A stretch of 64,000 nucleotides of DNA, from positions 19,753,662-19,817,661 of the forward strand of contig OZ020252.1 in assembly GCA_963971285.1 (NCBI GenBank), read 5' to 3'. Both the position numbers and the translations under genes were made by a program. Origin of the DNA: Astropecten irregularis. Lineage: Eukaryota > Echinodermata > Asteroidea > Paxillosida > Astropectinidae. The notes beneath the pieces were generated by a model. That model was not told the origin of the DNA. It saw only the letters and a program-made list of their open reading frames with translations, and did not search any database. Below are positions 63,660 through 64,000 of this stretch, piece by piece (position 1 is the stretch's first letter; each line of letters starts with the position of its first letter).

Positions 63660-63925
63660 ACCGTTCAAATATTTCCGCATGAAATGCTGTATTTATCCCG
63701 AAATTAGTAAAATGAAGACCGAAAACAGTTCTGATCTTGTGTCGAGATCAAAACTATTCTTTATATTTTTTAAGAAAAATTTAGTAGGGCTTTCGCTATT
63801 TTCTCGTGACTCAGATGTCCGATTGAGCTCAATGTTCACAGGTTTATTATTTCATGTGCATGCTGGATCAGACAAAGTGTGAGTGCTGTTCTGTGTCCTT
63901 TACCAATCAGGTATTATACCTTTAA
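63660..63925 (-). mobile_element. TTAA MITE, form 2, one end lost
   Basis: Reverse orientation copy. It begins within the element (CAAATATTTCCGCATGAAATG) and runs to CCTTTACCAATCAGGTATTAT, ACCTTTAA with TTAA at 63922-63925. About 100 bases at the start are missing. Confidence 0.75.
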
Positions 63926-64000
63926 ACAAGTGCACGCAGGAATACTAGGCCATGTGATCGAGTTTTTAGATGGTGTTGATGAGTTTGACTTTTTAAGATA

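Larger units (their letters stand above)
48596..64000. other. Upstream of the IGF-like gene; no coding gene recognised
   Basis: More than 15 kb with only short frames lacking domains. It contains at least ten miniature elements (listed separately) and a 24-bp tandem array. The noncoding first exon and promoter of the IGF-like gene are expected here on the - strand but could not be placed. 53.1-54.9 kb, 58.3-59.5 kb and 59.7-62.3 kb hold nothing I can name. Confidence 0.55.

Overview
This is eukaryotic, intron-rich nuclear DNA from an invertebrate deuterostome. An echinoderm (possibly a sea star) fits best, but that is an inference from gene content and repeat style, because no marker in the window fixes the species. 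Three protein-coding genes can be reconstructed exon by exon with GT-AG introns and compatible phases. They are a Tubby-family gene (TUB, + strand, 9558-27558, 11 exons, 470 aa), GDP-L-fucose synthase (GFUS, - strand, 41988-37083, 7 coding exons, 325 aa), and an insulin/IGF-family prohormone (- strand, 48572-45871, 3 coding exons, 340 aa). Most other open frames are short, lack domains, and fall in introns or repeats.

Layout: 1-9557 lies upstream of the first recognised TUB exon and is filled with short inverted-repeat elements. 9558-27558 is TUB, with long repeat-laden introns. 27559-37082 separates TUB from GFUS; the two genes are convergent, so both 3' UTRs lie here. 37083-41988 is GFUS, whose introns carry two SINEs and a LINE reverse-transcriptase tail fragment. 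41989-45870 holds the likely GFUS 5' region and a tRNA-derived SINE. 45871-48572 is the IGF-like gene. 48573-64000 has no recognisable exon and is dense with miniature elements; the noncoding first exon and promoter of the IGF-like gene probably lie somewhere in it.

The three genes do not form an obvious pathway. Tubby proteins are phosphoinositide-binding ciliary trafficking adaptors, GFUS makes GDP-fucose in the cytosol, and the IGF-like peptide is secreted. The IGF-like gene is the most interesting: it has a canonical B domain, a short C domain with no dibasic cleavage site, an A domain with one extra residue in the CC-x-C loop, and a 256-residue tail that runs from acidic to strongly Arg/Lys-rich.

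The second theme is a dense set of non-autonomous DNA transposons. A TTAA-flanked set of about ten copies comes in two forms that share half of their interiors. Several elements sit inside others with clear 8-9 bp target duplications, and two pairs of elements share a single TTAA or TA target between them. The palindromic words TACATGTA and TAGGCCTA recur very often, the former mainly in the first ~22 kb.
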